Assembly: GCA_032718865.1 (NCBI GenBank)
Contig: JALUTQ010000005.1
Span: 1-64,000, forward strand
Source: Tilletia caries
Taxonomy: Eukaryota; Basidiomycota; Exobasidiomycetes; Tilletiales; Tilletiaceae
Direction of reading: 5' to 3'
Length of the DNA: 64,000 nucleotides
The notes beneath the pieces were generated by a model. That model searched no databases, was not told the origin of the DNA, and saw nothing but the letters and a program-made list of their open reading frames with translations. Within the stretch, counting starts at the first letter, position 1. Every line of letters begins with the position of its first letter. The translations under genes and the position numbers were made by a program. Below are positions 34,579-48,530 of this stretch, in pieces.

Positions 34579-37500
34579 ATGAGCTCAGGAGAAAAATGGT
34601 CGAGCGCGAGGAACGATAGTGCGAGCTCCGACAGCAGCGGCAGCAGCAGCAGTCACGTCGACCCAGCAGAGACAGCGACGACGACAGCGGCGGGGGCAGG
34701 GGTAGTAGCAGCAGAAGCAGCAGCGGTGGGCACGGACGCGGACGCGGCTCGAGCAGCGACGGACGCAGGGGCTGCCGATACGGCTGCCGATCCATCTGCG
34801 TCCGCATCCAGTGCAAGCGCAGACGCGAACGGCAAGGCCGGGTACCGTCGCTCGTACAAGGCATGCGATTCTTGTCGGGCTCGCAAGGTAAGTACATAGC
34901 ACGCATACACTCTTCCCTGCATCGTTGCGTGCTGATCGAATTTGTCTTCCAACTGCTTTCTGCCGCCAGATTCGATGTGATCTCGGCGATCTCGATGCGC
35001 CATCCGACCCGCCGTGCAAGCGCTGCAAGCGCGAACGCCAGGATTGCACATTCACCACTGGTGTCCGCGGCAACCGACATGGTCGCACTGGCCTCCGCGC
35101 CAGCGTCGGACCCTCGCGCCGATCGACCTCAGTGAACGAAAGCGGCTCGGCTAATCCAGAGCTGTCTCCAGTCGATTCGGGCGATAACAGCACGTCTGCA
35201 TTGAATGACCCAGATCGAGGTCGAGCAGCTGGCGGTTCCTCGCAGAATCAGCAGCATGGGTCGGCAGCATCACCCTCCACTTCCATACTCCCACCGCCGC
35301 TGCCACCGCCTCCGCGCACCATGTCCGCGCCACAGAACTTCGGGCCCAATCAGAGCAACATGCAGCCTCTCGCAACATCGGCTACTTCATTTCTGCAAGG
35401 TGGATCTCATCGCGGCTCCTACGCAGGGCCCATCGTAGGTGGATCCACGCTGCCACTGAGCTATAGCTCGCCTTATACGTTGCCCGCTGGTAGCGCATAT
35501 TCCAGCCTCGCATCAGCTACCACCATGCGCGCGGGGGGTTCCATGCCTCAGCATCATGCTGGCTCAACCTCTGGGCTCGCATACACGTACCTAAATGGGC
35601 CGCATCGAACGCCTTCCGCGCGGGGCTCGTTCGACTTTGCAACACCTCAGCCCCTTCAGCCGCCTCCCCCGCCGCTTGGGCCTCCGTCTTCGTTCGCTGC
35701 AGCGTCTGCAGCGCCTGCTTATGCTCATTCCTCTATCAAGCCCACAGTGCCTTCTCCTGCATACTCCTCCTCTGCCAGTCCCGCTCCGGGTCCATCTCCG
35801 GCCAACAGCGGGCCGTATTCGGCACCTGCTGTTCATGCGCATCATCATCAGCATTCCTCATCCCCAGCGTCCTCCACAGCCTCTCAAGCCGCGTCGGCAG
35901 ATTCCAATAGAGGCCGGGGGCGCGGTGTCAAACGGTCCAACACCGGTTCCTCTTCCTCTCTCCATCCCGTCGGCGAAGGCGGCGCGCTAAATGCTCCCGC
36001 CATGACTCCTTCTGGTTCGTCCATCGACCGAGCCGCCCTGGCCCAAGTCAGCCTTCAAAACTCTCGGGACGCTCTTAAGTTGCTGGCGACCTTGGCCGGT
36101 GGTGCGAAGCATAATGAGGAAGAGCGGGACAGGGATCGCGATCGTGATCGGTCGCGGGAGAGGGTTGCTAGTGTGAGGGAACGCTCTCGGGATCGCACGC
36201 GAGATCGTTCGAGGGACCGGATGCGTGACCATTCTCGTGATCGACTGCGTGACCGGTCGAGGGAACGCTCGCGGGAACGGCCCGCTTTCGTATCTTCGGC
36301 GGCTACCGGCCTTGTTCCCACTGGCCTTTCTGCGGCCTCTCCTGCGTCCGGCTCTGGACAGGCTAGCGGCAGTCATGTCAATGGTCGGAGCAGTCTCAGT
36401 TTGGGAGCGGTTCATCGCATGCAGCGACCAGTTCCGTCCCCGCAGACTTCCTTCCAATTCCAGCCTCCTCCCAGTATTCCAGAGGCAGGACGAGAGAAAG
36501 CACAAGAGCAGGGCGGCATGGCTTCCGTTCCCGCCGCTCAGAGTCAGGCTTCCATACACAAGATTATCAGCGCCAGTGCTCCATCGACGCCTCGAGGCGA
36601 GAGCGGAGCAGGCCGGTTCGGATCAGGGACGGAGCAACGGCCAGATGTTCGCCAATCCCGAGGCGCCCCTTTGGAACCGGCTATGGAGGAGGATGATATG
36701 GCCGACAGTTCGGATGACGATCTTCTGTGGCCGCGGAAAATATACTCGCGGCAGACCACGCCTCAACGCTCGTCGCGGTAAGTTACAGTAGACTTCTCTC
36801 GCCAGCCTGCCTTGCTTTAAAGGCAATTACTGATAATACTTCACTGACATCTCGCGCGCAGACTCTTTACGCTCGCCGACTTCGAACCGGTCCGTCTGAA
36901 AATCTTGAAGCGTGGCGAGGTCAAAATGCTAGTTGAATAGTGAGTGATACTTTTTTTTTTTTTTTGCTACAAACAGGCGCATAACAGCTTTGCCAATGTC
37001 GCTCATTCACTTGCTTGCCTTGCCAGCTTTTTTGAACACATTCACTCTTTCGCGCCGCACTGTCCCGAGCACTATGTCACCTGGACCCCGGAAGTTATCT
37101 CTGAGGTACGTCGCGATCGAAGCAGACTAAGATGCAGTCCCAACTCAACTGAGAAGTCCATTGTTGTACATTTTAGCTCGTCGAATGCGAACCCATCCTG
37201 CTGGGCGCCATCTTGTCTATTGCATCGAGGTACTGCCATAGCGGCGCCATCAACGTTTGGCCGAAGACGAGAGCAACTCAGCCCAGTGCCACCGCGACGT
37301 CGAGCAAGAACGCGGCCGGTAATGGCGGTAATCCCCAGCCTGTCAGCTGGAAAACGCACCTCGAGATCAGCTCTTGGACGCACGCGAAAGTGGGACGGGC
37401 GCTCTTCGATCCTTCCCTCCATACGATCGGTACCGTCGAGGCCTTGCTCATGCTGAGCGAGTGGTCCACCATCGACATTGACACGGCGAACATGTTGGAC

Positions 37501-40049
37501 GCTCATAGCAAGGTCCCTGATCGCGACTTTGGTAACGAGGATGAAGAGGACGAGGACGTCCTGAGCGACGGAGGGAGCAGCGATGATGATACTGCTGATG
37601 GGGCTGACGATGGTGCTGCGCAACGGAATAATGGGCCCAGCACAGGAGCGGATGCCAATTCGGCTGTGGGACAGAAGCGGAAGAGGCGTGCTAGTGCTGG
37701 AGGCAAGCATGAGCGGAAAGTGCGTCGACGGACGAATTTCCTTCCCAAAGCTCATCTGTTTGATGCGATGGCTTGGCAGCTGATATCGATGGCTGCACGG
37801 ATGGCAGAGGCCATGGACATTCACAATGAAGGTGTGTTTCCGACCACAATCCTACACGTCGCTTTTACAAATTTACTGACTTCAACTCTGTTCGTGCAGC
37901 GTCATATTACGGTCTGGACAGCCTTTCGCCCGAAAGTAGAGACAACGCCGAACGAAGACTGAAGGTGTGGATGCGAATCGTGCATGCCGACACACAGCTT
38001 TCGATCCGTCTGGGTCGGCGTGGCATGACCGACGGAGCACTGACACCCGCCTGGCTCGAGATTCTTCGGACCCATGCTTTCCGCGTCGTCGAAACGGCGC
38101 CGATCAGGCTTCGAGCCACAGTCCACATCGACGGCACGCAGATCTCGCCTCGGCGTTCTGTCATCCTGGCCGAGGCTGAGCAACGAGCGCGTCGGGAGAA
38201 TCTTGCCATCCCCGAAGAGCAGGAGGTGCGCGATCGCATGATTCGCTGGGTCGAGACGCGCGCGTTCGCCGAGCTTATGGAGACGGTTGCGCATGCGCGG
38301 GACATGATCCACCTCAAGTCGTCTACGACGGCAGCGATTCTGCTCGATGATAAGTTTGAGGTCACGCTTCGATGCATTCGGACCTCGCTTGAGGCCTGGG
38401 CGCGGTGGGTCAGTGCCCGGGTGGGCAACACCATGAGCGCGTTACGGCTTCGGTTGGAGTACCACGAGGCGCGTCTGTACGCCTACGGTCCGGCCTTGGA
38501 TGCCCTCGTGCAGCGGATCAGTCGGGCCCGCGCTCGTGGAGCGGCACAGGCGAACGACATGCTCTCGGCCAGCGAGAACTTGCTCATCCACCCCGCGTAC
38601 CCATTTGCGGTCGAGGCTGTTGGGGCGGCACAGACGATGATCCGGATGTTGACGAGCGAGATCGAGAGTCTTCGCTGCGCGCCGGCTCGGTACTTCCTTC
38701 TGATCGTGTATGCAAGTTTGTTCCTCCTCAAGGCGTCGGCTGCGAGCTCGGTCCTTCTTCCGCTCCCGCGATGTCTGGCCTCGGTCCAGGCGGTCATCAA
38801 CACGCTCTTGGTGGCGGGACCTGATCGGACCCATTTGTGCAGACGGTACGCGCTCTTAATCCGCAAGTACGCCAAGCAGTTCATCTTGCTCGAGGTCGAG
38901 GACAACACTACCAAGATGCACACTCCCGTCGGTGGTCCTTCCGATACTTTCATAGGGCAAGAAAGCGGTGCGACGACTGCTTCTGGACCTGGTGCGCTTG
39001 ATGAGATATCGGGCTTGTTGGGGATGTCAGCGCCAACGTCCGCACCAACTCATGCCTCCCGGGAAAATGATGCGGGCCCGCATGCTCAGTCTGCCGCTCC
39101 TACGCTCTCTGCTTCGAACAACCTGATCCCGACATCGGAAGCGTGGACTTCGGCCCCTTCGGCAGGCTTAGCGCCCGGCTTCGGTAGCCTCTACGTGCCC
39201 TTTGGCACGGCTGCCAACAATACTGCGAGCGGGGCGACCAATGGAACTGGGTCAGGAACGGCCATGGCCGGTGGCAACATCTTGACGGCCTACGACTGGA
39301 TGTGGGACGATATTGTCAACCCGAACTTTGCGGCGGGGAACGATGTCGTCGATGTCGATGATTTCTTGCAATGGCTTGACACGGCTGGCGGGGCACCGGC
39401 GTCTGCTGGTAGTGGGCTGGATGGGGGAACGTTGGCTGTGAACTTTGAGCAGAATGCAGCTGCTGCTGTTCATCATCAGGACGTGAATGGATCGTCGGCA
39501 CATCTTCAACAGGGGCATTCGCTCGGCCCGTTGCAGACTGGTGGGCCCGCTGCTCTTCATCGGGTGCAACATCAGCAGCAACAAGAGCAGATGCAACACT
39601 CTTCACCTCGTCCGTCATCGCTCGGTGGTGGTGCAGCTCAGCATTCGGGCATGTCAGCACAGACACCGTCACACTACGCCGCTGTGATCACACCCAAGCC
39701 GGATGACGAGCTCAACCTGTTGATGGGAAGCAATGGCTTAGTTCCGCTTGTGGCGGCCGCAAACCCAGGAGACGCCAATATGCACATGCGCGGAGCCAGT
39801 GGCGCTTCCGGTCCGCAAGCGACATCCTCCTCAAGCACGGGCGTGGACGGATTTGTGCCAGCGACGACGAACTCGGCTGTGGCTATGGATGTCGACAGTG
39901 GCATGGCTGCTGCGCAAGGGATGGCTGGGTTGGGTTTCCAGCCCGGGTCGTCGGGGGCTCAGCAGCTGGGTGAGGAGGGCGGTGATCTGCGTCAACTGAC
40001 CAGCGGGTGGTTCGCCTCTGTCATGGGCAGCATCAATCGGATGAGCTGA
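34579..40049 (+). CDS. Large Zn2Cys6 transcription factor
   Basis: Nuclear DNA-binding regulator; target genes unknown. Six exons (34579-34887, 34970-36777, 36862-36939, 37027-37105, 37177-37831, 37900-40049) join in frame to 1,692 residues. The binuclear zinc cluster has Cys at 96, 99, 106, 119, 122 and 129, with spacing C-x2-C-x6-C-x12-C-x2-C-x6-C. The first intron splits it after CRARK. A Ser/Pro-rich linker follows, with an Arg-Asp/Arg-Ser repeat (about residues 487-550). Then comes the fungal regulatory helical region (LFTLADFEPVRLK, LLGAILSIASRYC, LISMAARMAEAM), interrupted by an acidic, Lys-rich insert, and a Gly/Ser/Gln-rich C-terminal tail with the acidic WDDIV...VDVDDFLQWL, a possible activation segment. 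Zn2Cys6 proteins are commonly 600-1,000 residues, so this one is long. Confidence 0.88.
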
Positions 40050-40418
40050 AGGTTATTTGGGCCTGGGGGATCAGGGGGAGTTTTGTGAGTGGAATTGCTT
40101 TGTGTGGGGGCAGATTGGGAGTACCTTTGTTCTATCTTCTATCGCTGTATAGCCTCACAGTCACGCATGCTATGCGCTTTTGACATGCAATACGTGTGTA
40201 TATTTTCATTCCAGATTCTGGTCTTCCACAAGGGAAGTATCGCGTATAGATCACATTTTTGATGTCCATTCCCGTTGGAGCCCGTAACATGACGTGAAGA
40301 GGTGACTGATGGCTGATGCCGAGATGCTGAGGCTGATAAACGTGGATGGCGTTGGTGAGAGTGCGTGATATGTATGGGGTTGTTCGTTTTTAGTTGCCAA
40401 AGAACAGACGATGGCTTT
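40050..40418. other. Convergent 3' intergenic region
   Basis: Lies between two genes that end toward each other. No gene. T-rich stretches are suitable for polyadenylation. Confidence 0.6.
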
Positions 40419-42194
40419 TCAGATGGTGTAGCGGAAGCGACGGTCTTGAATGTCCGTCAGATCGTCGTCCTGGGACGAGGCAACCGCTACCGAAGGCTGC
40501 TGTGCAGCCTGTTCGCGATCGCGAGCGCGGTTCTCGAAGTGCATGCTGACCGCGAGGACACCGCTGAGGAAGATGGTGATGCACATGCAGATGACGATGG
40601 AGAGGAAGATATCGCGGTAGTGCTGAGCAGCCTGGGGCGCCTTGACTAGATACGGTCCTACGATGTTTCCGATGTTGTAGCCGATGAAGATGACGGCGCT
40701 GGCGAGGGACTGTTTGGTACTGCCGCGGACGTTGGCAGTGGCTGAGGAGAGAAGGAGGACAAAAGGCGCGCCGCTATTCATGTCTCTTGATGCGTAAGTA
40801 ACATCGACTACTGACTGGTCGCCTCATTCAACACGGCACTCACAAAATGGACAGCAAGTAAAAGCCTGCTAGTGGCACTCCGCGATTGGACCAGTCTGAC
40901 TTCCAGATCATGATGGCACCAGCGAGGGTGGGTAGACAGCTGAGTGCGAGCAAGGCATGAAGAGAGTACTTGGTCTTGCGAGCCAGGTAGGTGACTACGT
41001 AGATGCCCACGGCAGTGGTAGCGCCTGCAGGTGTCTGGAGGATGATGGTGCGGAGGGAGGAGTATCCGAAGGACTTGAGGATGATCGATCCGAAGCTGGT
41101 GACGCCACCGTTGGTGATGTAGAGTGCTGTGCTCTGGAGGAGGAAGATGTACATCTTGTAGTCGCGTAGGGCCTCGATGCATTGTGCGCGGGACCAACCG
41201 CGCTGGTTGGCGCCAGTGACGCTATCCGTTGTTGTTGTAGCGGTATCTTCTACATACTCTTTCTCGTCCTCTTTGGACAGGGAATGATCGGCGGGAACCA
41301 GATTTCGATCGGCTCGGGTTCTCCGAGCCAGCTCAGCCTTCTCTGTGGGAGTGAAGGTGTTGAAGCCGCGGATCTTGAGGAGCGGGTCGCGCTGTGGAGA
41401 TGGGGGCATGATGAAGAGGACGACCACGCCGAAGAGGATTGTGATGCCGCCTGCAAAGATGTACATGGCCTTCCAGGGAGCGATGGACGACCCAGGTTTG
41501 GAAGCGGCCTTTCCGATGCCGTAGTTGACAAGGCCAGAGAAGATGCTAAAAAGACCCGTGGACGAGCTGAAAGGGAGAGGTATTTTGAGTTGAATGCAGC
41601 AAGAGCGAAACGGAACGGCAGGGAGGGAGACGATCACTCACTACCAGATTCCGAGACGTACGGGGGTCTCGTCTTTGACGTACCACATCCGGGTGACGAG
41701 GATAAAGCCGGGAGACACGGCCGACTCAACAGCTCCGAGGAAGAAGCGCTGGGCAATGAGACCGCGGTAATCGGCAACGACGGGTGTGAGGATGGCGATG
41801 AATCCCCAGAGCATGATGGCTCCCCCGAGGAACCAATTCAGACGCATTCGCTGGACGAGCAGACTGAGTGGCAAGGCTGCGACGAGGTAGCCCCAGTAAA
41901 AGGCCGAGGACGCGGTCGAGAAGCGCTTCAGACTCGTCTTCCCGCCTGGCAGGGGTTGGGCCAGGTCGAGATCGGCCAGGATACCGAAAATACTTGCTGA
42001 GCCGAGGATGGCCTTGTCCTGAAGGAAAAGCCTCGGAGAGTCAGCGAAGGATGTTCTTTCGAAGCCGCAGAAGGCCACGCTCTTACATAGTACTGCAACC
42101 CGAATGCGATTGTGGTCAAGCTCATGAGGAGAATGTCCATCTTCAGCATCAGACGCCGCGGCGTCGTCGGTGTTGCTTTCTCCATCGTCGACAT
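40419..42194 (-). CDS. MFS anion:cation symporter, Dal5/allantoate permease type
   Basis: Plasma membrane transporter of the major facilitator superfamily, probably for an organic anion such as allantoate, nicotinate or a related carboxylate; the substrate cannot be read from sequence. Four exons (42194-42087, 42018-41645, 41576-40854, 40785-40419) give 523 residues with about 12 hydrophobic spans. Family signs are the MLKMDILLMSL first span preceded by PRR, the GYLVAALPLSLLVQRMRLNWFLGG loop, and RFFLGAVESAVSPGFILVTRMWY. A central charged loop (KAELARRTRADRN) and NSGAPFVLLLSSATANVRGSTK also fit. The C-terminal tail is hydrophilic. It is divergent from VPS15. Confidence 0.88.
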
Positions 42195-42751
42195 TATCTC
42201 ACACTTGACGGATTGGGGATCGTGATTCGTGACAGACTTGGTGGTCAGGAAAGGGAAGGAAGGAAGAAGTTGCGCGTCGCTATAAACAAAATATTATGCC
42301 TTGGGACTCTGGGAGCGTGAGAAGCGCCCGGCAACTACGAGTAAACACTCCACCATTACATACCAGACAGGCCGCACTCCGCAGAGCTGGGCGCAGGCAC
42401 AGAGAGGCGCGCATGCATTCAGCATTCCTGGGAAAGGGAAGCATGAGTCACGCCGCCGACTCGCAGAGGAAGGTCAAGGTCGGGCGAGTCAGGGACGAAG
42501 GCATGTTTGAAATTCCATCGCGTTGCTTACGTAAATCGCGCTTAGACACCGGGAGAGATAAGATTAGATAACGGCCACGTGGCTGTCCTTGCTTAAACAC
42601 GCGTCCGCATAGCAACAAGAATCATCTCCGTGCACCCCATCCTCGCATTCAGGCAAGGTGAATGAATATGTGTAGGACCACATTCACTCGACGCGGACGG
42701 GAGCGAGTCAGAATAACAGGTATTGGATAAGCTGCGTCTGCGCTTGCCAGG
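42195..42751. promoter_or_regulatory. Shared divergent promoter, MFS transporter and VPS15
   Basis: 557 bp between the two start codons. No gene. Binding sites are not recognised. Confidence 0.5.
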
Positions 42752-45700
42752 ATGGGAAACTCGAGCTCCAGCCGCCTCGCAGGGATTGAGGATCTCGTCA
42801 GCGAGATTGGGTCCGATGTTCAGTATGAGCGAAGGTGAGAGAGAGATACGCATGCGCACTGGGATCAGCATCGCCCATTGATTCAGTTACTCAATGCCGT
42901 CTGTTCTCCTCGTATACAGCATGGGATCCTCGCGCTTCCTCAAGGCAATTCGCGCGCGGCATCGATGTGGACCGCTCGTCGTCAAAACATTCGTAAAACC
43001 AGATGCAGGTGTCAGTCTCCGGCCGCTCGTACGCAGACTTCGAGGTACGCATACAGCCCCTTAAGCACTCGCCTCCCATGCCTGCAAATGAAATGACTCA
43101 TAGTCCCTCACAATTCTTCCCTCTGTCTTCCCAACAGTCGAACGAGAAGCGCTGGCGAAAGTAGCCAATGTGCTCACCTATCAGACTGTCATCGAAACCG
43201 AGAGCGCAGGTTATCTCATTCGACAATGGCTCGCCTCCGACCTCTACGACCGAATCAGGTGCGCACGTTCGCATAAGCGACGCGCTCTGACCTGGGCTGG
43301 GCTGATTTTATTGTCACTTCTCTTCCTGCAAATCTCCTCAGCACGCGACCTTTCCTTTCCATCATTGAGAAGAAATGGATCACGTATCAGCTCATCCATG
43401 CTATGCGGGATGCAAGGGCAGCCAAGGTGAGCCCCGCCCCGCTGCAACATTGGGTACCTTGACCCAAAATGCTGATCCATCCCTGGATTCCACCACGTCT
43501 CTACGCCGGCGCATACAGGCCCCTCATGGTGATCTCAAATGCGAGAACATCCTTGTCACCTCCTCTCTCTCCATATACATCACCGACTTCGCAGCCTCAT
43601 TCAAGCCTGCATACCTTCCCCTCGACGATCCTGCCGACTTCAACTTCTTCTATGACACATCAGGTCGGCGCGCCTGTTACATCGCTCCTGAGCGCTTTTA
43701 TGACGCAGATTCTGAGATAGCACAGCAGAAACTGCAAGCCAAGCAGCAGGCTAACGTCTCTGCGGCCAAAGCACAGGGCTCTTCCGCCGCGTCTGGAAGT
43801 GGCGCATCTACAGGGGGTGCCAGTGCCGGAGGTTCCAGCTCGGCAGGCGCTGCAAATCAGGGAGGCGCGGCAGGCAAGGCGCAGATCTACTCGACCAACA
43901 GCACGTCCGTTACCTCTTCCGGGGACCCGTACGCCGAGATAATCAGTGGCAAGCTCGGGACCAAGCGCGATGGCAAGGTGACCGAAGCGATGGACGTCTT
44001 CTCCCTTGGCTGCGTCATCGCCGAGCTCTGGCGCGACGGGAAAGCCACCTTCAACTTGAGTCAGCTGTACAAATACCGCGAGAAGCAACTCGACATCACT
44101 CCTGCACTCAATGAAATTGAGCTGCCCGAATATAGGGCTCTGGTCAAGAGCATGATTTCGCACGATCCCGCTGCGCGCGGAACTTTCGACTCCATCCTCA
44201 AAGAGCAGACAGGCGCAGGTCACGGCAAGTGCTTTCCGACCATATTTCCTGATTTTCTCCATCCGTACCTCATCGATCTGCAGCGTGTCAAAGCGGCGGG
44301 ACAAACGAATGCATCTGGGGCGAACAACGAAGGTGGATCGATTGCCAGCTTCTCAACTGCTGCTCAACCCAATGTCGTGCCCAGTTCCAACGCGATACCG
44401 ACCCTTCCGTACGGACTCGGCACGATTCTTCGCACCGAGGCTGATGAGCGACTCGACCACATGTATGAGCAATGGCCTGCCATTGTACAGCAGCTTCTAC
44501 AGGACGGGGGAGCCTCCTTCACACCGAAAGACTCGGCGGACGACACGTACGTTCCAGACGGCTTGCGCAGTCCAGCTCCTGCCGAACTCATCAAATCACA
44601 TCGAACCTCGACCCAAGCAAAACGAGATGTTTTGACGACGATCAACGATCCCAAAGTGACTGCTATTCTGTCGAGCTTAGCGATCCCTGGCCTCTCCGCT
44701 GAACTCAACGTGCATGCCCTTCGAGCCGGGCTGCAACACGATGGTCCAGCACTCGTCCTACTCTCCGTCATCACAGCCAACATTCGGAATTGTCTACGAC
44801 CTTCGAGCAAAAGTCGATCCATTGACATGCTCTTACACCTGACTTGTCTCTTCCTCTCGGACGAGGCCAAGCTCGACCGTGTCCTTCCATTCGTCATTGC
44901 GCTCGTGGACGACGAAGCGCCCGTCGTACGTGCGCAGGCTGTAGTAGCTTGCACGCAGGTCTGCCAACTCGTCCGCCAGATCACGCCATCCAATGCCCTC
45001 GTCTTTCCCGAGTACATCTTCCCGAATCTGCGACACCTGGTCAACGACATGGCCATCGGCGTTCGTTGTGCACTCGCGACGTCCATCTTCACCTTGCAGC
45101 AGGAGGCACAGCGATTCCTTGACATGGCGCATGCGCTACAGGCCGAGGGGTCGCTGAGTGCGGACAACGACGCATTGGGCGAGTTTATCGACGGTGCTGC
45201 GGATGGGTCAAGCAAGGCGGCGCAGAAGGAAGCGCTGATGACCTTTGTGCACGAGTCAGTTTCTGCTCTGCTCACGGATTCGTCGCCGTCGGTCAAGCGG
45301 GCGCTATTGGCACAGATTGGACCATTATGTCGCCTCTTCGGTCCCACGCGGACGAACGACGTGCTCCTCAGCCATATGATCACCTACCTCAATGATCGGA
45401 ATTGGCTCCTTCGCGATGCCTTTTTTGACATCGTTGTTACTGTCGCACTCACCACAGGCGCCCGGAGCTTGGAAGCCTTCATACTGCCCCTCATGACGCA
45501 GGCCTTGGCCGATCCGGAGGAAACGATAATCGCTCGCGTCTTGCTCGGTTTCGCTCGTCTCGCTCAAGCCGGTTTGCTGAGCAAGATCTCCATGCTGGAT
45601 CTGATCGCGGGCTCAGTTGGCTTCCTGTGTCACCCGAATCTTTGGGTGCGGGAGGCTAGCATCGCCTTTGTTGTGGCCGTGTCAAATCGGTTATCGGTCA

Positions 45701-48246
45701 CCGATACCTGGTCGGTCCTCTATCCTTCTGTCCGTCCCCTCTTGCGGGCCGACATTCCGACCTTCTCGGACGCTTCTCTGCGCTCGACGTTGTACAAGCC
45801 ATTGAAGCGATCGACCCTCAACGCCGCGATTGCGTGGGCTGCTGCCTCGGAGGAGTCTGCGTTCTGGAAGCCGCCGGCTGACTTTAGGGTTCGCTTGGGA
45901 CTTTCCGAAGGACTTGGACGTGAAGGAGTGAAGCTGATGGCTGGCCAGGATGTGACGACGTTGCCAAAGGATCTCCTACCGTGAGTTTCAGGATGCTGTA
46001 TTGATACCGACGGGCTGTGGAACTGACATAGAGCTTCAAACCTCAGAGCCAACTCCCAACTTCAGAAAATGCGCTCCTCTGGGCTGTTGACAGAGGATGA
46101 GACGAAGCTAGTCTGTTTGCGCGAGTACCTCTGGCGAAGAGGTCACCAGCCAAATGCGTGAGTTGAAGCTCTATATGGACAGGGCAGGAACAATCTGCTG
46201 AAGCCATAACATCTCTTCAGTACCAACTCGTCGACGAACCAGGAAGGGATCACCGGTCCTTATCCCTTGGCGTCCGGGTTGGAAACACAGAAGCTCGAAA
46301 ACATCACGGCGCAGACAATCTTCTTCACTGCAACGTGGGCGCAGCTGCCCATTGCCGCAGAACCAAACATTCGCACACATCTCGAGGCGGTGTACTCCAA
46401 GATGTACCGTGAGCGTCATGAACTGGGTGGGCCCAGTCTTCTGCACCGTCGAAGTACCCGCGGTCATCTTCGACCTCCGAGAGGAAGCGGGCATCGGCGG
46501 CCGGAGGGCAATTTGATTGCTTATTTCACCGAGCATACGGCCGCTATCACTTCAATCGCTGTGGCACCGGACCACACCTTCTTCGCCACTGGCTCAGAAG
46601 ATGGATCCGTCAGGATCTGGGATACGTCGCGGCTGGAGCGGAACGTGACCTCTCGATCGCGCGCCACGTATGCTGCGCAGAAGGGAGCAATCACCTGCAT
46701 TATTCCCCTCGAGAACAGCCACTGCATCGCAAGTGCGGCTGTGGACGGGAGCGTGCACATCTGGCGGGTCGAAGCCAACTTTGGAAGCACCTTGCCCAAA
46801 TATGGCAAGATCAAGCTCGTCAGCAATTTCCAGCTCAGCCGGCCTGGCGAGTATGTGACGACGCTTCTTCAGAGTGTGACTGAGAACGCCTCCACACTCG
46901 TGCTGGGAACGTCACTTTCTAGGATCACGATTCTGGACCTTCGGACGATGCAGGTGCTCAACACGTTCCAAAATCCGGTTCAGTATGGACCCATTACGTG
47001 CTTGTGCTCGGACTCCAAGAAGCACTGGTTGCTGCTCGGCACATTGGGAGGGTGGCTGTCGTTGTGGGACATGCGCTTCGGTCTCCTGCTCAAGAGCTGG
47101 TCGATTGATGCCGGACGGGGCCGGAATAGCGCGGAGATGACGTCGCCACAGGCCACGCCCAAGGTGACTCGTTGCATCTTGCACCCTAGCAAGGGCAGCA
47201 ATCGGTGGGTCATGGTCTCCTACGAGATGGTCGGCTCGGCGCTCGATGACAGAAGCCGGGGTGCGGACCGCGCAAATGGAGATGCGGATGTCGACCCTTC
47301 CGGGGGAGGAAGCACACCTGGCGTGCTAGTGGAGACCTGGGACATTGATTCTGGGACCTTGGTCGAGACATACGAAAGCGCAGACGCAAGTCTACCCAAA
47401 ATGTCTCGTTCCTCGACAGAGCAGAATGTCACTCGACGACCATCGAACGGACCAGAGACAGCTCCCTCCGGTGCAGCGGACGCCATCGAACGTTTGCTCC
47501 GTCAACGCAAAGCAGACGTAGATGGAGACGACCAGTTACTTGCTGTGGAGGAAGAGGCCTCCGACGAGGAGAATCGCGAACCAGAGGTTACGCAACGGAG
47601 CGTTCGCGAGCGGCTGCGAAAGGTCAACACAGTCCGAGCCGGTGCCAAGGAGATGATTGTCGGCCTGGAGGGGTACGCTTCGTCCAGTGGTGGCGGGACA
47701 ATAGGCAACAACAATGCGGCCATTGGAGAAAGCTGGATCGATGCGGCCACACTGACCGCGGAGGCAGAAGCTGGAGCGAAGTCTGCTGGGACTGGCGCGG
47801 GCAGGCCACAGGGGTACATGATCTGTGCTGGGGAGGACAAGCGTATCCGATTCTGGGACTTAGGTCGGACAGAGAAGAGCGTTTCGATCGCTGGTGTCGA
47901 TGATCGAAGCGAGTTCAAGTAAGTACGGTAGAAGGGTGCAGCTGAGAGCTTGAGCTCAAATCCTCTGTTTCACATGTCTGACCTGCATTTTCTCCCTCGT
48001 TACAGAGCGATTTCAAGCTCAGAGACGCCGAATGCGCCCGGTACACGACATGTCCACACGCTCAACCTGAACAGCAACATGCGCTACCAGTCGAAGTCGC
48101 CCCTTCTCGCACACCAACAGACACCGCAGGCATACGCCCTCGCACGGGCTCACACCGATGCGATCACAAGTCTGGCGGTACTCGAGGCGCCGTTCCGATG
48201 CATCGTCGCTGGCGATCGGCGGGGAACCATCCGTGTCTGGCAGTGA
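42752..48246 (+). CDS. VPS15: Vps15 protein kinase-like subunit of the Vps34 PI3-kinase complex
   Basis: Scaffold and pseudokinase that activates Vps34 for autophagy and endosomal sorting. Eight exons (42752-42834, 42920-43044, 43138-43258, 43342-43426, 43519-45980, 46032-46157, 46221-47918, 48006-48246) join to 1,646 residues. It starts MGNSSS, a myristoylation signal as in other Vps15. The kinase-like domain has SRFLKAIRA, TFVKP with the ATP-site Lys, the family-typical HGDLKCEN in place of HRD, and TDFA in place of DFG. APERFYD and DVFSLGCVIAELW follow. The kinase domain holds a Ser/Ala/Gly-rich insert. Next come HEAT repeats (about residues 490-960) and C-terminal WD40 repeats (SVRIWDTSRL, GGWLSLWDMRFG, DKRIRFWDLG, GTIRVW at the end). 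An acidic insert splits the propeller. Length matches fungal Vps15. Confidence 0.93.
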
Positions 48247-48530
48247 AGGCGATCCCCCTGTCGCCTTCAGCACATTCTGCAGTTCCCAGGAGGCGATCAT
48301 ATACCCAATCCAACCATGGAGATCTGGTTCAGAAGAGATGCGAGATGCCGCGTGTGGATTATAGACTAGGAGGGATGATGCTTGATAACAAGATGGATGG
48401 TTGTAAGAACGAGATTTGCGTAGGTGTTATGGTTGGATGCGGAGACAAAATAAGGAGAGGTGCTCGAAGAGATAGTTGTGCAAGCGTGGGCCTCAATAAG
48501 CTGTCGCAAGATTGAGAAAAATGATAGTGG

